A DNA stretch of 64,000 nucleotides from Paenibacillus agri (lineage in GTDB: Bacteria > Bacillota > Bacilli > Paenibacillales > Paenibacillaceae), in contig NZ_JABWCS010000221.1 in assembly GCF_013359945.1 (NCBI RefSeq), positions 310,001-374,000 of the forward strand, in the 5' to 3' direction. The first letter of the stretch is position 1; the number at the start of each line of letters is the position of its first letter. The notes beneath the pieces were generated by a model that was not told the DNA's origin, ran no database searches, and saw only the letters and a list, made by a program, of their open reading frames with translations. Shown piece by piece: positions 1 to 7,844 of the stretch. Position numbers and translations under genes: made by a program.

Positions 1-1120
1 TAATTTGCTTCGTCTGAGTCTGTACCAGATTATGTATCTTGATCGCGTTCCATCGCATGCAGCCGTGAACGAAGCTGTGAATATCGCCAAGAAGCGTGGA
101 CATCAGGGCATCTCCGGGATGGTCAACGGGGTCCTGCGCAGCGTGCTGCGCGCTGGTGACCTTCCTGTATTGCCGGAGAATCTCGGTCCGGCGAAGCGTA
201 TTTCTATTCGGCACTCGCATCCACTGTGGCTAGTAAAGCGCTGGATTGATGAGTATGGTGTGGAGACGGCAGAGGCGATGTGTGCCTCCAATAATGAGCC
301 TCCCGCTGTCAGCGTTCGTGTCAACACGACGATGATCAGCCGTGAACGTCTGCTGGAGAAGATGGCGGCAGAGGGGCTGGAGGTTTCGCCTTCGAAGGTC
401 AGTCCTTACGGGATTGTCATCAAGGGTGGCGGCAATCCGGCGCTAACCTCATGGTACCGGGACGGTTATCTGTCCGTTCAGGATGAAAGCTCTATGCTGG
501 TAGCTGAGGTTGTGGCCCCGGAACCGGGTATGAAGGTGCTGGACTGCTGTGCCGCTCCAGGGGGTAAAACCTCGCATATGGGCGAGCTGATGAAAGACGA
601 AGGCACGATTCATGCCAATGATCTGCATCCGCATAAAGCTGCATTGATTGCGGATCAAGCCCGGCGGCTTGGGCTGGAATGTGTCGTGACGGGAAGTGCC
701 GACGCTTTGGACCTGGAGCAGAAGTTTGAGCCAGGCTCCTTCGACAGAATCCTGCTAGATGCTCCTTGCTCCGGCCTTGGCGTGATTCGCCGCAAGCCGG
801 ATTTGAAATGGCGCAAGCAGCCCGAGGATATCGATAGTGTATCTGCGCTTCAGCGGCAGCTGCTCCAGTCGGTCTCCCGGCTGCTTAAACCGGGGGGCGT
901 GCTGGTGTACAGTACCTGCACGACAGAGAAAGCGGAGAACGGGGAAGTCGTGGCCTCCTTCCTGGAGCAAAACCCTGATTTTGCACCGTTAACCTTTGCT
1001 TCGGAGGTCTGGAATCGCCTGGAGGGGACGGCTCTGGCTGCAGGGGAGGGAATCCAGCTACTGCCCCATCATTATGGCAGTGACGGGTTCTATATTGCCC
1101 GACTGCAGCGAATCTTGTAA
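1..1120 (+). CDS. rsmB: 16S rRNA (cytosine-C5)-methyltransferase RsmB, 5' partial
   Basis: The reading frame is already open at the left edge, so the N-terminus is missing; the TTG at 5 is internal. The visible 371 residues contain the end of the N-terminal NusB-like RNA-binding region and the SAM-dependent Rossmann methyltransferase domain. The SAM loop DCCAAPGGKT (about residues 179-188), the catalytic-loop DAPCSGLG (about 251) and the second cysteine in STCT (about 304) are all present, as expected for a two-cysteine RNA m5C methyltransferase. The family methylates C967 of 16S rRNA (E. coli numbering). It is followed by a terminator and then rlmN, as in the Bacillus fmt-rsmB-rlmN-prpC-prkC block. 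Identification is firm; only the start is outside the window. Confidence 0.95.
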   Translation, partial: NLLRLSLYQIMYLDRVPSHAAVNEAVNIAKKRGHQGISGMVNGVLRSVLRAGDLPVLPENLGPAKRISIRHSHPLWLVKRWIDEYGVETAEAMCASNNEPPAVSVRVNTTMISRERLLEKMAAEGLEVSPSKVSPYGIVIKGGGNPALTSWYRDGYLSVQDESSMLVAEVVAPEPGMKVLDCCAAPGGKTSHMGELMKDEGTIHANDLHPHKAALIADQARRLGLECVVTGSADALDLEQKFEPGSFDRILLDAPCSGLGVIRRKPDLKWRKQPEDIDSVSALQRQLLQSVSRLLKPGGVLVYSTCTTEKAENGEVVASFLEQNPDFAPLTFASEVWNRLEGTALAAGEGIQLLPHHYGSDGFYIARLQRIL

Positions 1121-1151
1121 TATAGTAAAGGCGAAGGTAAAACCTTTACTA

Positions 1152-1188
1152 CCCCGCCCACCGGGCCCGGTGCGGCGGGTTTTCTTTT
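1152..1188 (+). terminator. Rho-independent terminator after rsmB
   Basis: A G+C-rich hairpin (arms near 1153-1164 and 1167-1179, built on the palindrome CACCGGGCCCGGTG) is followed by TTTTCTTTT. It separates rsmB from rlmN. Confidence 0.8.
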
Positions 1189-1269
1189 ACCACCTTTGAA
1201 ATTTGTGTTAAACTAGAAAGAATGAGAAACAATAAGCATATCCTTATGAAAGAACAGGTGCCAATACGA

Positions 1270-2310
1270 ATGAAACCTTTAATATATGATTTTTCTTTGG
1301 AAGAGTTGCAACAATGGGCGAAAGACAACGGAGAGCCTGCTTTTCGGGGCGGACAGATTTTTGATTGGTTGTATGTGAAGCGTGTGAATGATTTTGAATC
1401 CATGAGTAATTTGTCCAAGGCTTTGCGGACCAAGCTCAGTGAGCATTTCTCTATTAACGTCTTAACTGAAATTACGAAGCTGGAATCGAAAGATGGTACT
1501 GTGAAGTTCCTGTTCGGTCTCCATGATGATCATGCGATCGAGACCGTTATTATGAAGCACAACTACGGTAACAGCGTCTGTGTTACTACACAGGTGGGCT
1601 GCCGGGTTGGTTGTACCTTCTGCGCCTCTACACTTGGCGGATTGAAGCGTGACTTGACGGCGGGTGAGATCGTAGCACAGGTTGTTCGCTCTCAGCAGAT
1701 TCTTGACGCCCGGGGAGAACGCGTAAGCAGTATTGTAATTATGGGCACAGGCGAACCTTTCGAGAATTATGACGCAACCATGAGATTCCTGCGTCTGATG
1801 ATTCATGAGAAGGGCCTGAACATCGGCCAGCGTCACATCACGGTCTCTACAAGTGGTATTGTGCCAAACATCTACAAGTTTGCCGACGAGGATACGCAGA
1901 TCAATTTGGCGATCTCCATCCATGCACCGAACGATGCGCTCCGCTCCAAGCTGATGCCGGTTAACCGCCGCTTCCCCTTTGACGATGTGATCGAATCCCT
2001 GCGTTACTACCAGGCCAAGACAGGACGTCGTATTAGTTTTGAATACGCGCTGATCGGCGGAGTGAATGACCAGCCTGAGCATGCTGCAGAATTGGCGGGC
2101 GTGCTGAAGAACATGCTGTGCCACGTCAACCTGATCCCAATCAACCATGTGCCAGAGCGCAAGTATGTGCGTACATCCCGTAAAGATATCTTTGAGTTTC
2201 AACGTGTGTTGTCCGACCATGGTGTGAATGTTACCATTCGTCGTGAACAGGGCCATGATATTGCGGCTGCATGTGGACAATTGCGCGCTAAACATATGGA
2301 TCTGAGGTGA
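1270..2310 (+). CDS. rlmN: 23S rRNA/tRNA adenine-C2 methyltransferase RlmN
   Basis: A radical SAM enzyme that methylates C2 of A2503 in 23S rRNA, and in some species A37 of certain tRNAs. The CxxxCxxC cluster motif (GCRVGCTFC, cysteines at 1600, 1612 and 1621) and the C-terminal methyl-carrying cysteine in AAACGQL (codon 2272) are both present. In-frame ATGs exist at 1222, 1246 and 1270. I prefer 1270 (MKPLIYDF), because members of the family typically begin here and AGGTG lies about 10 nt upstream; an ATG at 1222 would add 16 residues. The prpC start follows 6 nt after the stop, so rlmN-prpC-prkC are probably co-transcribed. Confidence 0.93.
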   Translation: MKPLIYDFSLEELQQWAKDNGEPAFRGGQIFDWLYVKRVNDFESMSNLSKALRTKLSEHFSINVLTEITKLESKDGTVKFLFGLHDDHAIETVIMKHNYGNSVCVTTQVGCRVGCTFCASTLGGLKRDLTAGEIVAQVVRSQQILDARGERVSSIVIMGTGEPFENYDATMRFLRLMIHEKGLNIGQRHITVSTSGIVPNIYKFADEDTQINLAISIHAPNDALRSKLMPVNRRFPFDDVIESLRYYQAKTGRRISFEYALIGGVNDQPEHAAELAGVLKNMLCHVNLIPINHVPERKYVRTSRKDIFEFQRVLSDHGVNVTIRREQGHDIAAACGQLRAKHMDLR

Positions 2311-2316
2311 GGATAT

Positions 2317-3093
2317 TTGATCAGGACAGTTCATGTCAGCGACATTGGCCGGGTGCGCTCTGTCAATGAAGATTCAGTCTGGATCGGCGTTACGCGTTAC
2401 GGCTACACACTTGGCATCATTGCAGACGGAATGGGGGGGCATTTGGCGGGCGACACGGCAAGCAGGCTCGCTTTGGAATCGATAAAGGACACCCTGGATA
2501 ATCTGGGACCTGATGTTTCCGGTGAAGAACTGAGTGCGACGCTCTCTTCAGCCATTCTGAAAGCCAATGATGTTGTTTTCAAGGAGGCATCCAGTGACGA
2601 GAAGTACCATAATATGGGGACTACAGTCGTTGCTGTCTTGCTGAACGGGTCAAACGGTTTTATTGGCCATATTGGAGACAGCAGAGCCTACATGATAAGA
2701 GACGGTAACGCGGTCCAACTAACAGAGGATCACACGCTGGTCAATGAGCTGTTCAAGAACGGCCAGATCAGCCTGGAGGAGCTAGATAACCATCCGCGGA
2801 AGAATGTGCTGACCAGAGCGCTGGGCACAGATGCGGAGACCTCCGTCGATTTGGCCCCTATCAAGCTGGAGGCAGGGGAAGTTCTGTTACTGTGCAGTGA
2901 CGGTCTGAGTAATTTCGTCAGCACAGAGCATTTGGCGAAGGTAGCGGGAATCCAAGAAATCTCGCTGGAAGAACGGGCGGATCGCCTGCTGCAGTTGGCC
3001 CTGCTTGCCGGTGGCGGCGATAATATAAGCGTCGCTATGTTAGAACATCAAGGAGAGGCCGCAGTGCCCGAAACAAAGGAGTGGGATAGATGA
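2317..3093 (+). CDS. prpC: PP2C-type Ser/Thr protein phosphatase PrpC
   Basis: A 258-residue metal-dependent phosphatase that removes phosphate from substrates of the adjacent PrkC kinase. PP2C motifs occur in order: SVNEDS (about 14), DGMGGH (about 34), GTTVV (about 105), GDSRAY (about 118), LCSDGLSN (about 192) and GGGDNIS (about 229). The aspartates needed for the two-metal centre are present. The start is TTG, placed by GAGGATA just upstream. The stop overlaps the prkC start in ATGA, indicating translational coupling. A soluble cytoplasmic protein with no membrane segment. Confidence 0.95.
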   Translation: MIRTVHVSDIGRVRSVNEDSVWIGVTRYGYTLGIIADGMGGHLAGDTASRLALESIKDTLDNLGPDVSGEELSATLSSAILKANDVVFKEASSDEKYHNMGTTVVAVLLNGSNGFIGHIGDSRAYMIRDGNAVQLTEDHTLVNELFKNGQISLEELDNHPRKNVLTRALGTDAETSVDLAPIKLEAGEVLLLCSDGLSNFVSTEHLAKVAGIQEISLEERADRLLQLALLAGGGDNISVAMLEHQGEAAVPETKEWDR

Positions 3094-5369
3094 TCGGTCA
3101 CGAGTTGGGAGGCCGTTACCAAGTCATCGAACGAATCGGTGGAGGCGGCATGGCGCTTGTGTACAGGGCCCATGATATTTTATTGAACCGTAACGTCGCC
3201 ATCAAAGTGCTGCGCAGTCAGTTTGTGCATGATGAGGAATTTATCCGCCGGTTTAGGCGGGAGGCGCAATCTGCCGCATCGCTGTCTCATCCGAATGTGG
3301 TCAGCATTTATGATGTCGGGCAGGAAGATGAAATTCATTATATCGTTATGGAGTACGTAGAAGGCAAGAACCTGAATGAAATTATTAAGGAGCGGGCTCC
3401 GCTGCAGGTGGACGAGGCCGTTCGCATTGCCTCCCAGATCTGCGATGCGCTTGACCACGCTCATCAGAATCAGATCATACACAGGGACATCAAACCACAT
3501 AATATCCTTATTGGACGCAACGGGCGTGTCAAGGTTACGGATTTTGGCATCGCACGTGCAGTTACATCTACAACTATCACCCAGACAGGCTCTGTGGTGG
3601 GATCGGTGCATTATTTCTCACCAGAGCATGCCAAGGGAGTAGCTACAGGGGAAAAGTCGGATCTGTACTCTCTGGGGATTGTACTCTATCAAATGCTGAC
3701 AGGCAGTCTGCCGTTTTTGGGAGAAAGCCCGATCAGCGTAGCTCTAAAGCATCTTCAGGAGGAATTCGAGGAGCCGAAACTTCTCAACCCGCTGATTCCG
3801 CAAAGTGTGGAGAACGTGATCTTGCGGTCCATGCGTAAGAACCCCGAGGAGCGCTACCAGTCAGCCAAACAAATGCTGCAGGATCTGGAGAGCTGTCTGT
3901 TGCCTGAACGGCGCAGCGAGCCAAAGGCCGAGTTTCAGGATGATGATGATGAGGATAAGACGCGGATTATTCCTGCCATCAAGCCAATTCAGAGATCACA
4001 GGGGAACCGGGGTGGCAACACAGAGAGAATGCGTCATTCCGACGAGCCGGAGGTTCCGGTATCTAGCGGCAAGAAAAAGTGGGGCCGCCCGGCACTCTGG
4101 ATCGGATTAACACTTCTGATTCTACTCGCGATGGCGAGTGTAGTATGGTATGTGAATGCGAAGCTGGTTATCCCTGAGGTGGCAGTACCAAACGTCATAA
4201 ACCTGTCACTGAATGATGCCAAGGCGAAGCTGTCCGAATTGGGAATCGAGGTTGAAGAGCCAGTCACCGAGATTTATAACCCTAACTACGGGGAAGGCAT
4301 TGTCTACAAGCAGAGCAAACAGGAGAATACGAAGGTCAAGAAGAATACTTCGATTCAACTCACGGTCAGTACGGCCAAGCCGTTGACTAAAATGCCGGAT
4401 CTCTCTAACCAGACATTTGATGAGGCTGTCAAAGCGTTACTTGATCTGGGTGTGGCACAGAATCGCATTTCCCAGGATACGCGTACGAGCTCTGATGTGG
4501 CAGCCGGCAAGGTTATTACCCAAGATCCGTTGCCTGCAAGTGACTTTGACCCGGAGGCGGTGCAGGTTACACTGATTCTCAGTAAAGGTGAGGAAAGCGT
4601 CACGATGCCAGATCTCATCAACTTGACGGAGAAGGAAGCCAGAGCGAAGCTTGAAGCAGTGAAGCTTGTTCTGGAGGAAGTCAAGGAAGAGGCGAGCTTC
4701 TCTGTTGACAAAGGTAAGGTCGTTAAGCAGTGGCCTTATGATAAGGGGGTTCCAACACCTCCAGGTACGAAGATTACTATTACCTTGAGTTCAGGATATC
4801 CGCCGGAAGCCTTGAATTATACGTATAATCTTCCGGTTGCGCCGACCCAGGAGGGTAAGAAGACCAAGATCCGTATTGAGTATGCGGATGCCCGCAACAA
4901 CGGTGAGAAGCAGGAGTGGGGTACCCGGACGATTACCAAGAATCAAGTACTCTCCATTAACATGTTACTCGCTCCTAACAAAGATGGTGTGGTCTTGATT
5001 TATCGCGATGGTGAACTCTATGATACGTATCCAGTGTCCTATGTGGATGCCAAGAACGGAACGGTTCCTGTTCCGACGCTCCCAGAGCCATCCCGCACGC
5101 CGGACCCGACCCAGGCGCCTACGGAACCACCGCCATCGGAGCAGCCGACAAGCGATCCGGCTATGGCTCCTGATCAGGGAGGTAACAGTACCGGTAATGG
5201 CACCGGAAACAATGGTGGCGATAACGGTGCGAATGGAACCGGGAATGCCGATCAGACGGGCTTCGTACCCGGTAATGGGCAACAGGGAGACAGTGCAAAG
5301 CATGTTGCCAGCAGCAACGGCAAGAACAAAGATAAGTCTTTGAAACATAAAGATAATAAAGACCATTAG
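3090..5369 (+). CDS. prkC: Ser/Thr protein kinase PrkC with PASTA repeats
   Basis: A 759-residue membrane kinase that senses peptidoglycan fragments, involved in spore germination and cell-wall homeostasis in related bacteria. The kinase domain spans about 10-270, with glycine-rich loop IGGGGMALVY, ATP lysine K39, HRDIKPHN (D133) and a DFG motif. A basic juxtamembrane stretch leads to one transmembrane helix (about 333-355). Three PASTA domains follow (about 358-425, 427-498 and 500-568), then a further extracellular domain and a low-complexity Pro/Thr- and Gly/Asn-rich tail (about 670-759). Three PASTA repeats match the Bacillus enzyme; the disordered tail is longer than in B. subtilis. Translationally coupled to prpC. 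Confidence 0.95.
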   Translation: MIGHELGGRYQVIERIGGGGMALVYRAHDILLNRNVAIKVLRSQFVHDEEFIRRFRREAQSAASLSHPNVVSIYDVGQEDEIHYIVMEYVEGKNLNEIIKERAPLQVDEAVRIASQICDALDHAHQNQIIHRDIKPHNILIGRNGRVKVTDFGIARAVTSTTITQTGSVVGSVHYFSPEHAKGVATGEKSDLYSLGIVLYQMLTGSLPFLGESPISVALKHLQEEFEEPKLLNPLIPQSVENVILRSMRKNPEERYQSAKQMLQDLESCLLPERRSEPKAEFQDDDDEDKTRIIPAIKPIQRSQGNRGGNTERMRHSDEPEVPVSSGKKKWGRPALWIGLTLLILLAMASVVWYVNAKLVIPEVAVPNVINLSLNDAKAKLSELGIEVEEPVTEIYNPNYGEGIVYKQSKQENTKVKKNTSIQLTVSTAKPLTKMPDLSNQTFDEAVKALLDLGVAQNRISQDTRTSSDVAAGKVITQDPLPASDFDPEAVQVTLILSKGEESVTMPDLINLTEKEARAKLEAVKLVLEEVKEEASFSVDKGKVVKQWPYDKGVPTPPGTKITITLSSGYPPEALNYTYNLPVAPTQEGKKTKIRIEYADARNNGEKQEWGTRTITKNQVLSINMLLAPNKDGVVLIYRDGELYDTYPVSYVDAKNGTVPVPTLPEPSRTPDPTQAPTEPPPSEQPTSDPAMAPDQGGNSTGNGTGNNGGDNGANGTGNADQTGFVPGNGQQGDSAKHVASSNGKNKDKSLKHKDNKDH

Positions 5370-5404
5370 CAGCTGATCAAAGGTCAGTAGCCAATGGCAG
5401 AGCG

Positions 5405-5436
5405 AGATGACCCGGGGATAACTACTTGGGTCATCT
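5405..5436 (+). other. Hairpin between prkC and rsgA
   Basis: A perfect 9-bp inverted repeat (AGATGACCC / GGGTCATCT) lies between the two genes. It lacks a clear T-run, so it may be a processing or weak termination site rather than a full terminator. Confidence 0.35.
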
Positions 5437-5468
5437 TCGTAAATTAAGGAGAGGAAGGCCCACTATGT

Positions 5469-6374
5469 ATGCCTGAAGGTGTAATTGTTAAGGCTTTAAG
5501 CGGTTATTATTATGTGAAGCCGCTTTGTGACGGACTTATCGTCTCTGAAGAGACATCGGTACAGTGTAGAGCTAGAGGAATCTTCAAGAAAAAAGGGGTA
5601 TCTCCTCTGGTAGGCGATCGTGTGATTTATGGTTTGACGGAGAACGGAGAGGGCATGGTAGATCAAATTCTCCCCCGGGATTCAGAGCTGATTCGGCCGC
5701 CAGTGGCCAATGTTAAGCTTGCCGTGCTATTATTCTCTTTGCGTGAGCCGGATATGAACCTCAACTTGCTCGACAAATTCCTGGTGCATATAGAGCATTC
5801 TGGATTGGAAACGCTAATTGTGCTGACTAAGCAGGATCTGGCGGCAGGTGACGATGAAGCGACAGCCACGGTGAAGGCCCTGTATGAAGAAATCGGTTAT
5901 GAAGTACTGGTAACGAGTTCGCTAACAGGTGCGGGCAGCGAAGAGGTTCACAGACGGCTCGCAGGAGGAATCAGCGTGTTCGCCGGACAATCGGGAGTGG
6001 GTAAGTCTACCCTGCTCAACCGGATCGTTCCCGGCCTCCTTCTGGAGACAGGAGAGATCAGCCTGCGGCTGGGCCGTGGCCGTCACACCACCCGCCATGT
6101 CGAGCTAATGGACATTGGGGACGGAGGCTTTGTAGCCGATACCCCTGGCTTTAGTCAGCTCGATTTCCTGGAGCTTGGTGTAGAGGAGTTGTCCACCTGT
6201 TTCCGAGAGTTCGCTCCATATGCGGAAGCTTGCAAGTTCCGCGGCTGCAGTCATCTTCATGAGCCGGGCTGCAAGGTCGTTGAAGCACTGGAACAAGGGG
6301 AGATTGCCCCGAGCCGCTATGAGCATTACAAGCTGTTTTTTAATGAAATGAAAGATAAAAAGCGGAGGTACTGA
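5469..6374 (+). CDS. rsgA: Small ribosomal subunit GTPase RsgA
   Basis: A 301-residue circularly permuted GTPase that checks late assembly of the 30S subunit. It has an N-terminal OB-fold, then permuted motifs: G4 LTKQDL (about 118), G1 GQSGVGKST (about 174) and G3 DTPGF (about 225). A C-terminal zinc knuckle carries CKFRGCSHLHEPGC. The start ATG at 5469 is supported by GGAGAGGAAGG about 10 nt upstream. The next gene, rpe, starts 2 nt after the stop, so they form an operon. Length and domain order are normal. Confidence 0.95.
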   Translation: MPEGVIVKALSGYYYVKPLCDGLIVSEETSVQCRARGIFKKKGVSPLVGDRVIYGLTENGEGMVDQILPRDSELIRPPVANVKLAVLLFSLREPDMNLNLLDKFLVHIEHSGLETLIVLTKQDLAAGDDEATATVKALYEEIGYEVLVTSSLTGAGSEEVHRRLAGGISVFAGQSGVGKSTLLNRIVPGLLLETGEISLRLGRGRHTTRHVELMDIGDGGFVADTPGFSQLDFLELGVEELSTCFREFAPYAEACKFRGCSHLHEPGCKVVEALEQGEIAPSRYEHYKLFFNEMKDKKRRY

Positions 6375-6376
6375 TC

Positions 6377-7042
6377 ATGATTATTTTAGCCCCATCGTTG
6401 TTATCCGCGGATTTTGCCGCACTTGGAGCAGAAGTGAAGGAAGTACAGGACAGCGGCGCTGACTGGCTTCACGTAGACGTGATGGACGGACGTTTTGTCC
6501 CGAATATCACCTTGGGACCGCCAATTGTCGATGCCGTTTCCAAGCACACTTCATTGCCGCTGGATGTACATCTTATGATTGAGAATCCTGAACGTTATAT
6601 CGGAGACTTTGCCAAAGCCGGAGCCGCTGTTATTACAGTACATGCTGAGGCTTGCGTGCATCTTCACCGTGTGATTCACCAGATCAAGGAGCTGGGTCTC
6701 AAAGCAGGGGTAGCCATTAACCCGGGCACACCGGCATCTGCCGTGCGTGAAGTGCTGGAGGATGTGGATCTGGTGCTTGTAATGACTGTGAATCCAGGCT
6801 TTGGTGGACAGGCCTTTATACCGAGTACACTACGCAAAATCCGTCAAATTCGCGAATGGGCCAATGAGGTCCATCCAGATCTGCTGATTGAAGTGGATGG
6901 AGGCATTGCTGAAGCTACGGCACCACTGGTTGTGGAAGCTGGCGCTAATGTACTGGTCGCAGGCAATGCGGTCTTCGGTAGAAGTGACCGTGCAGCGGCT
7001 ATCGAGTCGATTCGAAGCGCGGCAACACAGGCCAAGCTATAG
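6377..7042 (+). CDS. rpe: Ribulose-phosphate 3-epimerase
   Basis: A 221-residue TIM-barrel enzyme that interconverts ribulose 5-phosphate and xylulose 5-phosphate in the pentose phosphate pathway. Metal and acid/base residues are visible in LHVDVMDGRFVPN (about 33-44), DVHLMIENP (about 66) and EVDGGI (about 174). The ribosome binding site GCGGAGG lies inside the end of rsgA. A terminator follows. In Bacillus the next gene is the thiamine pyrophosphokinase thiN; here that gene is absent and only spoVM follows. Confidence 0.95.
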   Translation: MIILAPSLLSADFAALGAEVKEVQDSGADWLHVDVMDGRFVPNITLGPPIVDAVSKHTSLPLDVHLMIENPERYIGDFAKAGAAVITVHAEACVHLHRVIHQIKELGLKAGVAINPGTPASAVREVLEDVDLVLVMTVNPGFGGQAFIPSTLRKIRQIREWANEVHPDLLIEVDGGIAEATAPLVVEAGANVLVAGNAVFGRSDRAAAIESIRSAATQAKL

Positions 7043-7093
7043 AATACACTGTGCAGACTGCTGGTATAGGCCAAGTCTGCAGCGCATAAATAT

Positions 7094-7130
7094 GGTTACA
7101 TGAGCAGAAATCTCATGTAGCCTTTTTTTT
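7094..7130 (+). terminator. Terminator after rpe
   Basis: An 11-bp stem (GGTTACATGAG / CTCATGTAGCC, one G-T pair) with a 7-nt loop is followed by eight T residues. Confidence 0.9.
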
Positions 7131-7285
7131 CGTCGTCTCCGGCGTGAACCTGAGGCAAGCCAAAGGAAGGGTCCAAGGTTACGGAGAAATTCTGGCGATT
7201 GGGAGAGGTCTGCAGGATGTAACCGTCAGCGAAAGAGAATATAAAGTCTCCTACCGTACGGCACGAATTGATGGGAGGGTAAACC

Positions 7286-7366
7286 ATGAAATTTTACACG
7301 TTCAAGCTGCCAAAGTTTTTAGGAGGTTTCGTTAAAGCGATTTTGAATACTTTTCAGAAGAGTTGA
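7286..7366 (+). CDS. spoVM: Stage V sporulation protein M (26 aa)
   Basis: A 26-codon gene beginning MKFYTFKLPKFLGG and ending in FQKS. It matches SpoVM, an amphipathic helix that recognises the positive curvature of the forespore membrane and anchors SpoIVA at the start of coat assembly. The conserved N-terminus with its proline, the glycine pair and the amphipathic C-terminal half are all visible. GGGAGGG sits about 6 nt upstream of the ATG. The position between rpe and a convergent rpmB is the conserved location. In Bacillus it is read by the mother-cell sigma-E; I see no convincing sigma-E promoter here. Confidence 0.93.
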   Translation: MKFYTFKLPKFLGGFVKAILNTFQKS

Positions 7367-7392
7367 GGCTGTAAAAGAAAAAAAGACATGAA

Positions 7393-7425
7393 AAAAAGCA
7401 CCTTACATATGTAAAGGGTGCTTTT
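7393..7425. terminator. Bidirectional terminator between spoVM and rpmB
   Basis: The hairpin AAAAAGCACC...GGGTGCTTTTT has A-run and T-run flanks on both sides. It serves the convergent spoVM and rpmB transcripts. Confidence 0.85.
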
Positions 7426-7465
7426 TGCTTGATATGAGATATCGCTCGATCTAAAATGCTAAAGA

Positions 7466-7654
7466 CTAGACGCGCTCAACTTTACCGGACTTCAAAGCAC
7501 GGGTGCTGACATAGACGCGTTTCGGCTTGCCGTTCACGAGGATACGGACCTTTTGAACGTTAACTCCCCAAGTGCGACGGTTGTGGTTGTTCGCGTGAGA
7601 CACGTGGTTACCACTTCCCGGCTTCTTGCCTGTTACGATACATTTACGGGACAC
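7466..7654 (-). CDS. rpmB: 50S ribosomal protein L28
   Basis: A 62-residue basic protein of the large ribosomal subunit. It starts MSRKCIVTGKKPGSGN and ends with the typical KVRILVNGKPKRVYVSTRALKSG region (split here for length). AAGGAGG lies just upstream on the minus strand. Only one cysteine is present near the N-terminus, so this is the zinc-free (C-minus) form. It is transcribed opposite to its neighbours, as in Bacillus. Confidence 0.97.
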   Translation of the reverse strand: MSRKCIVTGKKPGSGNHVSHANNHNRRTWGVNVQKVRILVNGKPKRVYVSTRALKSGKVERV

Positions 7655-7844
7655 AGATTACACCTCCTTGTTACTTACACCTGCATAAAACAATACTTAA
7701 ATATAATATCACAGTAAAAAATGCTTCGTCAACCGCTCAAAAACATTTATTTCTTTAGTCTCTTATAGTACAATATAAATTAGTGTATTATGTCCAGTTA
7801 ATCCTAGTGTTGATTAGGCATGAAGTTAGGAAGGGGAATTCTCA

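Noticed and set aside
1462..2334. A 290-codon antisense frame inside rlmN
   Set aside because: Long antisense frames are common opposite real genes; it has no start signal and no recognisable domain.
7230..7265. A possible sigma-E promoter before spoVM
   Set aside because: The best match to the -35 and -10 consensus is weak, with poor spacing, so I do not list it.
7144..7335. A 63-codon plus-strand frame overlapping spoVM in another frame, and an antisense frame at 7096-7287
   Set aside because: Neither has a ribosome binding site, and spoVM explains the conserved part. The first could still be a remnant of the missing thiN region, but it does not resemble ThiN.
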